Part shown: positions 23,908 to 34,883 of the stretch, in pieces
Position numbering within the stretch: the first letter of the stretch is position 1
Layout of the letters: the number at the start of each line of letters is the position of its first letter
NCBI RefSeq assembly: GCF_016906535.1
Contig: NC_057380.1
Span: 1,364,001-1,428,000, forward strand
DNA: 64,000 bases
Direction of reading: 5' to 3'
Origin: Rhizoctonia solani
Lineage: Eukaryota > Basidiomycota > Agaricomycetes > Cantharellales > Ceratobasidiaceae
Notes under the pieces: generated by a model
The model's database searches: none
Told to the model about the DNA's origin: nothing
The model's input: the letters and a program-made list of their open reading frames with translations, nothing else
Made by a program: the position numbers and the translations under genes

Positions 23908-25249
23908 ATGTCCGAGTCTATGCGCTATATCGGAACTCTTACTGGCCACAAAGGTGAGTAAATCTTGCTCAAGTAAATCATGCCGATCTAATGAGAACTA
24001 TTTCAGGCTGGGTCACTGCGATCGCAACCTCTAGCGAATCGCCAGATACCATTTTGACAGCCTCGCGTGGTCAGTATACTATATACTGAGAATCCTGGAC
24101 TCTTTCACTTAATCTATCTGGGTAGACAAGACTATCATCGTCTGGCAACTCACCCGTGACGAACAGCAGTACGGCTATCCCAAGCGTATTCTCCACGGCC
24201 ACACAACCACTTCGTGTCGGATATTGTCATCTCATCTGACGGCCAATTCGCCCTTTCCTCTTCCTGGGACCACACTCTCCGTCTCTGGGATCTCAACACT
24301 GGCCTTACCACCCGTCGCTTTGTTGGACACACTTCTGATGTGCTCTCTGTCAGCTTCAGTGCTGACAACAGGCAGATCGTTTCTGGAAGCCGTGACCGCA
24401 CCATCAAGCTCTGGAACACTCTCGGAGAGTGCAAGTTTGATATCAAAGAGGAGGGCCACTCCGAATGGTAAGTTCAGAATCAAACGTGGAGTAGATATAT
24501 GCTTAGGAGCACGTGTGTAGGGTTTCGTGCGTCCGCTTCAGCCCTAACGCGATGAACCCAGTCATCGTCTCGTGCGGTTGGGACAAGGTTGTCAAGGTGT
24601 GTTTAAAACGAGTTCAATACCGACTGTCTTCTTCTTCTCGGCATGATGCTACACATAATATTTGCTACTTTAGAGAGCCCCTACGCTCTATGAAACTAGA
24701 AATTATCACCAAGATCTCTGACCCCCTCCCATTCTTGTCGTACTCGTAATTTTCACATTCACTCACGGCGACTTTCAGGTCTGGGAGCTCTCCAAGTGCA
24801 AGCTCAGGACAAACCACTACGGCCACACTGGTTACATCAACTCGATATCCGTCTCCCCCGATGGTTCGCTCGCTGCTTCCGGAGGCAAGGACGGAATCAC
24901 CATGCTGTGGGATCTTAACGACGGAAAGCACCTCTACTCGCTCGAGGCTGGTGATATCGTCAATGCTCTCGTCTTTAGCCCTAACAGGTACTGGCTCTGC
25001 GCCGCGACAGCGAGCTGCGTTAAGATCTTCGATCTTGAGAGCAAGTGAGCCATGGTCTCTCCATCTATTAATTCAAATATTAACGCAACTTCTAGGTCGA
25101 TTGTTGATGAGCTTAAGCCCGAGTATACCAGCACTGGCAAGACCGGACGGGAACCTGAGTGTGTGTCCCTCGCCTGGTCCGCAGACGGCCAGACCCTCTT
25201 TGGTGGATTCTCAGACGACCTTGTTCGCGTCTGGACCGTCAGCTCGTAA
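23908..25249 (+). CDS. RACK1 / Asc1 / Cpc2 (G-beta-like ribosomal scaffold)
   Basis: Seven-bladed WD40 protein of the 40S ribosomal head that couples translation to kinase signalling. Exons: 23908-23953, 24007-24069, 24126-24467, 24521-24596, 24779-25044, 25096-25249. WD repeats are plain: [112 protein letters not shown] and the last blade [12 protein letters not shown]. One base is missing near 24205 (ILHGHT to NHFVSDIV). Restored exon length is 948 nt, 315 aa, exactly the family size. This protein is extremely conserved and a real frameshift would be unexpected, so a sequence error is the simplest reading. Intron 4 (24597-24778) is 182 nt and carries a snoRNA. Confidence 0.97.
24640..24724 (+). 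ncRNA. U24/snR24-like box C/D snoRNA in RACK1 intron
   Basis: Inside the 182-nt fourth intron of RACK1, which is about three times longer than its sister introns. A box C-like ATGATGC lies at 24643-24649 and box D CTGA at 24718-24721, with a C'-like TATGAAA at 24690-24696 between. The two segments ATTTGCTACTT (from 24659) and TTATCACCAAGATCTCTGA (24703-24721) match, as I remember it, the two guide regions of U24/snR24, which direct 2'-O-methylation of large-subunit rRNA. In Saccharomyces cerevisiae snR24 also lies in the intron of the RACK1 orthologue ASC1. The exact transcript ends are estimates. Confidence 0.85.
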
Positions 25250-27939
25250 GGTGCTGGCGCTGGTTGGCTGGTCTGGGTATTATCGTTTTTGTAGTATACT
25301 TTGTTTCAGCTCAAAATGGCACCTTGTATTAGCCGTGAACGATTCGGAGTATCGAGTGCTGAGGTAATCTGAGAGTCAAAGTGCCCGGAACGAACACAAA
25401 TGCAACGAGCTGTATGAAAAATAATAATAAGGTGAATGGTATCAGTGGCCTTGACGTAGATCTGATCAGCTTTAAAGTTCTTTCATCTCAATAGGAACTG
25501 GCACTTTGTAAACTTAACCTGGCGAATCTACCCCAGCCAGATCTCCGAATTGGTTTGGCACTATTTGGTCTGGGTGTATGCGCTTATACAAGTCCGAAAC
25601 GACTTCTCTTTACGGCTCACGTTCGTCTCGGCGCATAGGTATTTCTTATTCAAGCCATCCCTCATGCTATTACGTTCACCCTTCAAACCTTGCAATTACT
25701 CATTCGATTTTCTAAATTACAGAACATCACTTTGATCCATTACGCCTTTTTTCCGTTGACATGAACTCTTCACTAAAGCGGCCATTGTCTATGCATAGTT
25801 GCACCCACATTCATCAGCCCATTCGCCACGCCTCTGCACCTTGAGCTTGCCCCAATACACGAACACAACACCGCCCATCTTCACTGCTCTATCAGTCACT
25901 ATACAAAACACGTCAATCTCAGCGAATCGTGACAGAACTGTGACCAACACCACAAATGAAATAAACGTCCCTAAACGTCATGATCATCCAAGTCTTGATA
26001 CGCACAAGCTAGTTCAGGTTCGAAGATGGGCTTTGCATGATTTACACTATTGGATTCGCGAAGCACTTGACCACATTCAACGCTCACCGGCTGACCCGTG
26101 ACTCCAACAAGAGACTCTGTCTCAATTCCAACGACACAACTAGCCCAATGGTGAACCCTTGCCATTGTTCTCTATGTAATGTGTGGCGCTGGACTAGTGC
26201 TCTTGTCCTGGTCATGGGATCTCGTCATTTAAACTCTAGTTCACACGTGGTTAATGGCGGTGACGGTGGTTGGCGGGCCTAGCCTAAGCCTAGTCTCTAC
26301 TCCTCTTGCTCCCGTCACAGGCCCCAAAATCCGATGCATAGCTCCATTGGCTGGACCAGACCGTACGAGGAATCCGCTGGACCTATGTCAGTAGCACCGT
26401 CACGCTCTGCCCCAGCCGCCTTGCATTTTCCGGCGAATTGGTCTCACATTTCACTCACGGTCGCTTCTCACGAAGGAACATTGGAGCCTTCCCTCGAGGC
26501 GGACACTTGTTCTCGCGGGTTCGAATTTATAATTAGCAGTGCGACGGGGTGACTATCGGGTTCAGCAGTTCGGTAATGGAGGTTACGGTCCTGATTGTAA
26601 GCGATCGTGTAAAGGGCAAAGCTATCGGCTCCGAACCGTAGATTTGCTCTTCTAGTCACGTTTGCTTCAGAAATAAATCCTTTGATCGCAGCGGTGGATC
26701 TAAATCCGGCCTGTTCTTGCGCATACAACCTTATTGATACACGAGAAGCCCTGTATCCGGTCCGAATACACACACACACCTGACAACTCGGTACTCGATG
26801 ATCCTTACACTCGCCTCAAGGTACAATTCGGTCTCCTACCGAACACTCAAGGTTAACTGTGGGATTCGCCAACGATAACTCGGCCCTAAGTTCTCGTTCC
26901 GTCACGCCCTTCGTTCCTGCCTATCATACGCCGTTATGGCGCTTTCATGATAATCGAATTTCCATTTCGCCTATACATACCGTGTCAGTAATTCTACACA
27001 GTTGAACGTCAGGCGTTCTATTCACGAGGAACCATCTGTTTCCCCGAAGTTCAACGGCGAGGCCGAATGGAAACCACCCTTCACATTGACTGGCCTCTCG
27101 AAACGCGGGAGCAGGCGACTCCGCTAGGCTCGTCTAGCACTGGGTAAACCTCCAACCTTGAATACTCGAGGCAGGAGGCACTCGAAAATCAAAGTGTCAG
27201 ATACTCGAATTCTATATCACGATAGTTGATCCGAATCTGTAAACGTTACTTCTCGGTAAATTGAGAATTTCATTTCTCGGGTTCGGGTCGAGTATGGCGT
27301 TTAATAGAGCGTGTTGTGCGAAAGTGAGAAGTATGGATGAGTGTAATTTCTATGCGGGTCTCATGTATACGCGTGACAACCCTGTTTCTATTTTGGGAAA
27401 GGTGGGCCTTTTGTGATAATTCACTATTCGCAATGGGTAAGAACACTTACAAAAACCACCCCTCGAAACAGAGCTGCCGACAAATACAATACATAGATGA
27501 CCTTTGGGACCTTGCTATGACCCCTTGCCTTTACCCACCGCACCAACATCAAAACGTCCCGGACTTTGTATGTTCCCTACTTTGCTGCTTAATTAAGTCC
27601 ACGATCAAGCGCCGCTACCCCCAAAATGAGATCTACATTACCCCGAAATGAACCAGGAGGTTCTTGAGCTACGCCATTTATATTTCAGGGTGAGCTTGTC
27701 CGGGTGTGTGACCAAGGAGTAGTCCATCGATATGTGACTTTATTAACACGACACGAACTTGGTGTAAGATAGCAACCTTGGCAACGAACAAACGTAGAAA
27801 TAGATAGGGTGGGAGTGGGGACATTTGAAATATATGCGAAACAGTCGAGTTTGAGTCTTGGGGAATATTCGAGGCATCTCCAATATTGTTTGTTCACTTG
27901 GGCAACAAGCTTGACATAAAAAAAATGACCAAAAGAACT
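25250..27939. other. intergenic, 2.7 kb
   Basis: Scattered open frames of 60-104 codons on both strands show no family similarity, no consistent codon pattern and no splice-joined continuation. No repeat or mobile-element protein recognised. Confidence 0.55.
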
Positions 27940-28033
27940 CGGTCGCTGTGCGATTCGAACACACGCGGTCGGAGACCATACCCTGTGCTGATGTAATAGC
28001 AGGGGCACCCATTAACCACTCTGGCAAACGACC
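27940..28033 (-). tRNA. tRNA-Ser(GCU) with 12-nt intron
   Basis: Minus strand, 94 nt. Acceptor GGTCGTT (28027-28033) pairs fully with AGCGACC (27941-27947); discriminator G at 27940. D stem CCA/TGG with GAGTGGTTAA loop; anticodon stem TGCCC/GGGTA; anticodon GCT after CT. A 12-nt intron follows position 37 and contains AGC, which can pair with the anticodon as in other eukaryotic pre-tRNAs. The long variable arm GGTC-TCC-GACC identifies a class II tRNA. T stem GTGTG/CGCAC with loop TTCGAAT. Confidence 0.93.
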
Positions 28034-29148
28034 TTGAAATAGACGCATCCTCAAGCTTTGTATTCATTTCAATGCAAACTAAGAGTATTCGGAATTCCCA
28101 TCCTCCGAAATACGAAATGACCGCACACGCAATAAAGGACTCGTCATGCCGGCGCCGAGGGCCGAGTCTCGACCATGTGGACCGTCGCAGTGTCAATTGC
28201 GGTGATCATTTGTTTAGGATCCATACGTAAGATTGGAGAGAATACATGCACGCAGGTTTGATTGGCATTGAATTCGAACAGCATACATATATGGTGGTTC
28301 CTAAGTCTGGACGGAGAGAGTGATGGACGAACTGTAGGATGGTGTGCTTGGATTCTTGATTGCGAGCTGGGGACCCAATACGTGTCAGCCCTATCCAGGT
28401 GAGGGATCTCCTGTCTCGGAATAGACGGGTGCGATCGGCAGTATCTAGCAAGTTCTATGGACTCGGGGGTTGGGGCAAGCGGGATACCTGTGCCGTCCCA
28501 CGTACTGGCAGTGTTTGTAGAACAGCCGGCGGATGTGTGTATTGTGTGGGGATGGAAGAGGCCGTACCTTTTGAGTGATTGTAGCCGGCTTGCTGAGAAA
28601 ACGTCTGGAATCACACATCTCAAACCGGTTGCCGCCTCGTCGCGGTGAAAAAGCATGGGGTTGATCCGCGACATGGAAGCGGGAGGAGTGAAAATAGAGT
28701 GGATGACGAAAGAGGGATTTGGAGTTGCGTTGTGACCGTGACGGTCACGTGGAGTCGGGGCGGCGGGACGATAGGCGGGTCTGTATGCGTTTGAGGGGGA
28801 AAGGATGTGTAAGAGAGTATGAAGGAATGGAGAGAGAAACGTGTCCGAACGGCAAAGAGAGATGAGAAAGTATGGGAGGGTGTGACCAGTGTGACCGGAT
28901 GCTGCGGGTTCTGGAGCACATGGGCGTTGCACATGGACAAGGGAAATAGCAGGCAGCGGTGATGCCGAGCGAGTGCAGTGTTGGTCTCTCCCCCCTCCTT
29001 CCCTCTCATCTTCTTCTCCCTCGTTCGTAGACTTGCTGCTGCTTTGAGCGCGTAGGTCGACGAATAACGTGTAGCTCTGGATAATTGTGATTGTGTGTGA
29101 AGGTGTCTTATCTTAATAACTTGACGTTTATCGCTCTCTCGGGCGCGG
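28034..29148. other. upstream region of the Ksp1-like kinase
   Basis: 1.1 kb between the tRNA and the kinase start. A 262-codon open frame on the minus strand (28144-28932) has no recognisable domain and is Pro/Ser/His-rich by composition; I treat it as chance. Probably promoter and a long 5' leader. Confidence 0.45.
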
Positions 29149-32100
29149 ATGTCGCACGTCGTTTTTCCGACTGACGGTGAGCGGATGGCGCGTCCGCAGG
29201 CCAGCTCGGCGCTCTTTGCTGCTCTTGCTGCCAACACCGAGCGCTTCAGCCAGCCATACCAGTACGCGATTCCTCCGCTCCAGACCTCTGGCATCAGGTG
29301 AGCTGACTCGTATATCCATTCATAATATGCTCATTTTCTCCAGCCGCCGACTGTCCAGTGCTGGCTACGACTCTCCCTCGTCTGGCCTGCCGAGCCCCAC
29401 ATGGCCTACGCCGCCGCACACGCCGTCCAAGAGCCAGAATGAGCCCAAGCCGCTGTTGCTCCCACCGTCGGTGGTGTCGTCGGCGTCTCCGATCCGAATG
29501 AGTCCACGTGCAAATCCAAGGCGACTCAGCAATGCCTCTGCCCGCTTCTCTCGTCGTGTCTCTCTCGCCAGCGCTTATTCTCTCTCCCGCCCTCCCTCGA
29601 GCGCCCGTCTCCAGTCCCGCCAGGTCTCTGTCCGTCTTGCCTCGTCCGTCCGCAACTCGTCCTATTCCAATGGCATGCCTGAAGAAACACTCGGAGAAGG
29701 AGATGTCGTTGGTCATGGCATGATCGTCAACGGCGAGCTCGTTACCGCTGTGACCATGGCCGTGAGCCGGTGATGGGCGGCCCCGAGAATGGCGCCAACG
29801 CACGATACGAAATTGTCCGTAAACTCGGAAGTGGTTCCTATGCTACTGTGTTCCTTGCCCGCGAGATCCTGGCCGAGCCTGGTCCCCCGACCGATAGCGA
29901 CCTGCCGTTTGAGTGGAATGGATCGGACGACACCCATGCAGATCCCGACATGACGATCCGCCCCTCGAGTGCACGTATCTACGGCCGGTCTTTTGCAATC
30001 AAATGTCTCTCTCGTGCGTCCCTCACATCTCCCGAGAGTCTCGCCGTCCAGATGCTTGAAGCCACCATCCACGGAAGTCTCCCTGTCCACTCCAACGTCG
30101 TTACGCTCCATGCAGCCCTCGAAAGCAACTCGTGCCTCTTCCTCGTCCTCGAATACGTCCGCGGCCCTGACCTCTTCTACTTTCTCGAGCAGAGCCGCGA
30201 TACGTTCCCCCCGTCGCCTCTGTCTGAAGAACACGAACACGAATTCACTCCCCGTGCCCCATCCCATGTCCCCGAGCAGAACCGCACCCCGCCAACCCCA
30301 TCGCTCCTTTCCGCCCTCGGGCCCAGTCTCATCCTCAGTCCGACACGGCTCAAGCTCATCGCGAGCATGTTCAGGCAGATGTGCGACGCCGTTGCTGCCT
30401 GCCATGCCCATGGAGTCTCCCACCGCGACATCAAGCCCGAGAACTTTATCGTCACCGATGCTGAGATCGGCGAGGACCGTCGCGTTGTCGTCAAGCTCTC
30501 TGACTTTGGTTTGGCTACGGTGATGATGAAAGCGCTGATATGGATTGTGGATCTGCTCCGTACATGAGCTATGGTGTGTCCCACTATTTTTGAACCCAAC
30601 CTGTGACTGACGACCTGTATAGAATGCCGAAACAACTGCGCACCCACCTACAAGCCCCGTGCAGCCGACGTCTGGTCTCTCGGCATTGTCCTTATCAACA
30701 TGTACGTCCTCTCCATCACCCGTGCCTTGCCCTCACAGCTAACCCGCCCCACCTACCCAGGCTCTACCACGTCAACCCCTGGTCCGACACATTCGAATCT
30801 GCCTGCCCATCCTTTACAGCCTTCCGACTTGCACCCATCGAGTTCTTCCTGTCCCGCTTTGCCGGCATGACCCGCACCGTCGCTACATTCCTCGCCACCC
30901 GCGTCTTTTGCATCCCCGACACGAACCGCATCGACGCTGAAGGGTTCGGCGAATGGGTCAAGGACCTCGTCTCGCATTTCGGCGAACCGGTTTCCGTAGG
31001 CGGTGTGGTTGTCAAGGGATGCGTGCCCGTGCAGAGGGAAGGCCTCATTGATGTCGAGGGTGCCAAGGAGGTGTTGGGTCTCGGTTTGGTCTTGGCCGAA
31101 GAGGTTCAAGTGGTCCGTGAGGAAGGAGACGAAGGAGAAGAGGAAGAACCCATGACGCCCGTCGCAGAGGAAAAAGAAATCATGCGCACGACGACTTCGG
31201 GAGCTAGGAAACGCGGCAAGCGAGGTGCCAAGAAGAACAAACAGCCCGAGACGGTGCCGCTGCTACTATTACCACTACTACTGAAACCGCAGCCAAAGTC
31301 CAAGACCTCGCTCGCGAGCTGTCTGCTCAGTCTGGAAAGATGTCTCGCGAGAGTTCGGGTTCGGGCACTGGAAGCAAGTTGACCAAGAAGGCGAGCAAGT
31401 GGAGTTTGTTCCGTGTCAAGAACGAGGCGGGTGTCAAGAAGGAGCCGAGCTCTGGTGCTGGTGGTGGATCGGCCGCGACGGTCAAGTCTCTGCTTACCAG
31501 CCTCGACGCTCAGCCTGCTATGCCTGAGCCGAAGTATGTGCACCCTCATGCCCCTGGAGCAACGCACGTCCCGCACCCTCCGATGGTGCACCAGCCGCTG
31601 CCGCCTCCTCCCGCTGCAACAACCGCCCCGACTCAGATCCCGTTCCCGGTCCACGCGCCTCATACACCTTCTCCCCTCGGCGGACGTCGTCCCGCAGACA
31701 GATGGGGCGACTCGCCCATCGGTCAATTTGGCACGTCTCCGGTCGGCGCGAGCGGAAGAATGTACAAGGCCCCCAGAGGGAGCGATTCGAATGTATCGCT
31801 TACAGGTTCGGTCAAGTCCAACGGTCCAGGCTCGGTCAATGCGTTCAGCGCACCCGCGCTTGCCAATGCGTTCAACCCCCCTGCCCCAACCAGCGCATAC
31901 AGTCCTGTCCCAATCCCCAACGCGGTCCCGCCCAACGCCCACAACGCCGCGCCGATCCCCGAGTCTACGAGCGCGCCTCGGCCGCAGAATCCAACAACTG
32001 GCGCCAGAGCACGTCGACCGTCTCCACTTCGTTCACCCACTTTTCCAACGGGTCGTCTCGCACGGTCTCGACCGTCGCGACCAGCGTCTCCGGCTCGGCC

Positions 32101-32571
32101 TCGATGTATTCCCATCATTCCAAGGGCTCGCCGGCCCCGAGTGTGCGGAGCGGTCCCAAGAGATTCAATCAGCCCCACCCACAGCAACAACAGTCGAACG
32201 TCAAGTGTGAGTTTCTTTTTTTCTTCTTCCTTTGCGGGTGTGGGTTGGATAAGAGGCTGATCCCCTGATGGCGATGCGCAGATATCGAAGGCACACCATG
32301 GGAACTTGATGCTCTTCCTCGTCAAGCCCACCCTCGAGTCAACGGCCAACTCGTCCAGGGCCACATTCACGGTGGTCCGACCGGGTCTCGGAGGAATAAG
32401 CCGCGCAACGCAAATGGCCTAGGCACGATCAGCGAAGGTGGAGAGCGCAAGAGCATGAACCTTGAACGGCAACGGAGTGCGAGTCCCGAGGTTCCGAAGA
32501 AGGTTCAAAAGGGACAGATTAATACGCTTCGTGGAATGTTGAGGGCCTTTGGAGCAGGAGGCAAGGATTAA
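29149..32571 (+). CDS. Ksp1/Ran1-like serine/threonine kinase
   Basis: Exons 29149-29297, 29344-30573, 30623-30701, 30761-32206 and 32282-32571. ATG 29149 (MSHVVFPTDGERMARPQ) is the first in frame; 29185 is an alternative. A Ser-rich N-terminus of about 200 aa precedes the kinase domain: YEIVRKLGSGSYATVFLARE, SFAIKCLSR, FLVLEYVRGPDLFYFLEQ, catalytic SHRDIKPENF, LSDFGLATV, KPRAADVWSLGIVLINMLYH. The block CPSFTAFRLAPIEFFLSRFA then GMTRTVATFLATRVFC is the signature of the Ksp1/Ran1 group, which acts in nutrient and TOR signalling and differentiation. A long low-complexity tail (Lys-rich GARKRGKRGAKKNK, then Pro/Ser-rich) follows. One base seems missing near 29770, 30530, 31253 and 31958; with these the length is 3198 nt, 1065 aa. 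Without the first, the N-terminal part and the kinase would be separate frames. Confidence 0.87.
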
Positions 32572-34883
32572 TCATGTTTCTTGCGGATTGATCTCTTTGT
32601 TCCCTCACCCTTCCCCTTCTTCTCCTCCCCCTTAGAGTGAATCAATTCCTCCTCGTGCCCCCCCTCGACCTCACGCCGATCCCTACCCCGCTTTCGATGT
32701 ATCAATCTCTGTAATGCCTATGCTCTCCCTCGCCCTCATCAACATGCTTAAACGGACTGAGCTCTCGTGTCTCTTTGCACCCCCCAAATTGTTTTATTCC
32801 GTCCCGAGCTCGGTCTTTGGACTATTTATCCCGCCCGGCTTTTTCCCCTGCTTTTTCTTTTTCTTTTTTATCGTACCTCCTTGTTCCATACGTCAACTGC
32901 CTTTCCTTAGCACACACACCTCCCTAACCTCCTGCCTGGCCAACACTGCCTCGCAGGACCCGTTGAAACGACCTTGACCCGCCCACCCCACCCAAAGGGG
33001 GCACAGCACCAACACACACACTCGCTACAAATTTCCGTTTTTTTTTCTCTCTCTCCTCCCGGTTTTTCTTATTTCTCTGCATCGATCTCGTTTTCTGCTA
33101 TCGCCTCCAAAGTGTATAGAAAGACAGAAAGAAAGAAAGAAGAAACAAAAAACTGATGACACATCTACATGGAAATTTGTTGTTTTGTTCTACTGTTATG
33201 TTGTATTGTGACTATGTGCCAATTGAACTCGGGGTGGGTTGATGACCATGATCTTTTTCGGGCTTGACGGGCCATGGGATGAAGCTCAAGCTCTGACCAG
33301 GGGGGATGCGTGAGAACGTGGCTCCCTGGCTCCCCTCGAAAGTGTGGGGCTTGGAAGGTGCCTGGATATGGCGCACGCCCATGAGCGAATCCGCCAAGTC
33401 GACGTCTCGGCACAGGAACAACATCGGCCCGTGTACGATCCAGGATAGCCAACCCATACCTAAAAATGGACACGGGCAGAGCAAAACGTGTGTACAATAC
33501 CCCATGTGTATGCCCTCTCTTCCCCTTTCATGTAACGCACTCTGATCCAACAGCCCCCCCCTCCTCTCTCTCTTTGCTGGCGTATACGTATACGTGCGTT
33601 ACAGTGACGCCAGTCACAAACCCTCCACGGTACCTCTTGCGACCATGCGGGGCGGCCGAGGGGTTAGAGATAACGAATTGGGTGGTGTGACGCTCCGAGC
33701 TTGGGTTGTTCTGATCATCTTCGGCGAAATGAGTCTCGATTTCGACGGGCGCGGGATGTGCGTACGTGTGGATGAATTGGAATTTGGGCTAGGGGGAAGG
33801 CTAGTGCATATATGCTTTACAAAGGGGGTGGGGGGGCTGTTTTGCTCTTGAATTGACTGAATCAGTACTTGTTTGCAAAGTTGGATACCTGGGAAAGATC
33901 TAATTAGGTGGGTTCTTGCTGATTGGTGTTGGCTTGGCCGCTTGGATCGTCGGTGTGTCGGGCTTTATATAATAGTCATCAATTGCCGAGGTTAGTGACG
34001 CTCAGCTTCTCAGGTTAATCATGACGCCATTAAAGGAAGTTCAAGATATCGAGTTTCTTCTGGGTATACGCAGAAAGTCATGGGAGCAATTCACTCAGTG
34101 GTTCTAGCGTGAACGTGACTTCTTGACTGCTGTACCTAGATAAGGAGTCAATATAGAAATGATTGGCCTCTCGAGAAAGGTATAGCCTGAATATGTCAAT
34201 ATGAATAGTTACCACATGGAACAAAGGCTATCGATTTGGACAAACCAATATGAAGCAATTCCGATGTCGACCGGAAGGTTCATATCCATGTGTAGAGTTG
34301 ACTTGATGTCTTGGCCAAGTCAAAGCCACTGTCGTGACCATATGGTTATGGAAAATTAGTGACTGGGTCGACCCGACCTACTTAGAATGTTGCGTTGTAT
34401 TGATATATACGACATTGCATACGTTGGATACATGCACAACATTGCCTTATATATATCCAGAGCTTGAGGTCATGGATGACCAGCTATTAGTTGAATTGTA
34501 CATGAGTGTGTAAGAGATCGTTACGGCCTCGATATGATTAGGCCTATTACTTGGCCGTGGGAGAGAACATGTTTTAGAATAAATAAACTGATAAAAGAGG
34601 GGGAAAAGGCTCAAGATCGAGCAAAATCTAAGTGAGTTGGGAGCCCGACCGTTTCTCGAACGCATAGCTAACCATCCCACCCCAGTCTTTTTGTTGTCCG
34701 GACTGGTCCGCGAGAAAGCTCGAGACCATAGTGCTATCGGCCGCCTGTAGGATGTGCAAAAGGACAGGGTCCTGAATAAGTTCGGAGCAGCCATCCATGA
34801 AGCAATTTATATGCCTCCATTGGCTTAATGAAGCCAGGGCTTCACGCCTTCGTTTCTTTTCCTACCCGCTCGTCAGAAGTTGG
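32572..34883. other. convergent intergenic, 2.3 kb
   Basis: Begins with a pyrimidine-rich 3'-UTR-like stretch (about 32590-33100) ending in a GAAA-type microsatellite near 33125-33140. No supported gene in the rest; TATATAA at 33966 has no gene downstream of it. Confidence 0.5.

Noticed and set aside
25250..27939. possible transposon or gene in the 2.7-kb gap
   Set aside because: No terminal repeats, no transposase or polymerase motif, no joined open frames seen.
28144..28932. 262-codon minus-strand open frame
   Set aside because: No domain; His/Pro/Ser-rich chance translation upstream of the Ksp1-like kinase, with another open frame overlapping it.
29713..30423. 236-codon minus-strand open frame
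   Set aside because: Antisense to the kinase catalytic domain, which has unmistakable motifs on the plus strand.
31106..31942. 278-codon minus-strand open frame
   Set aside because: Antisense shadow of the low-complexity tail of the Ksp1-like kinase; the plus strand continues the kinase gene.
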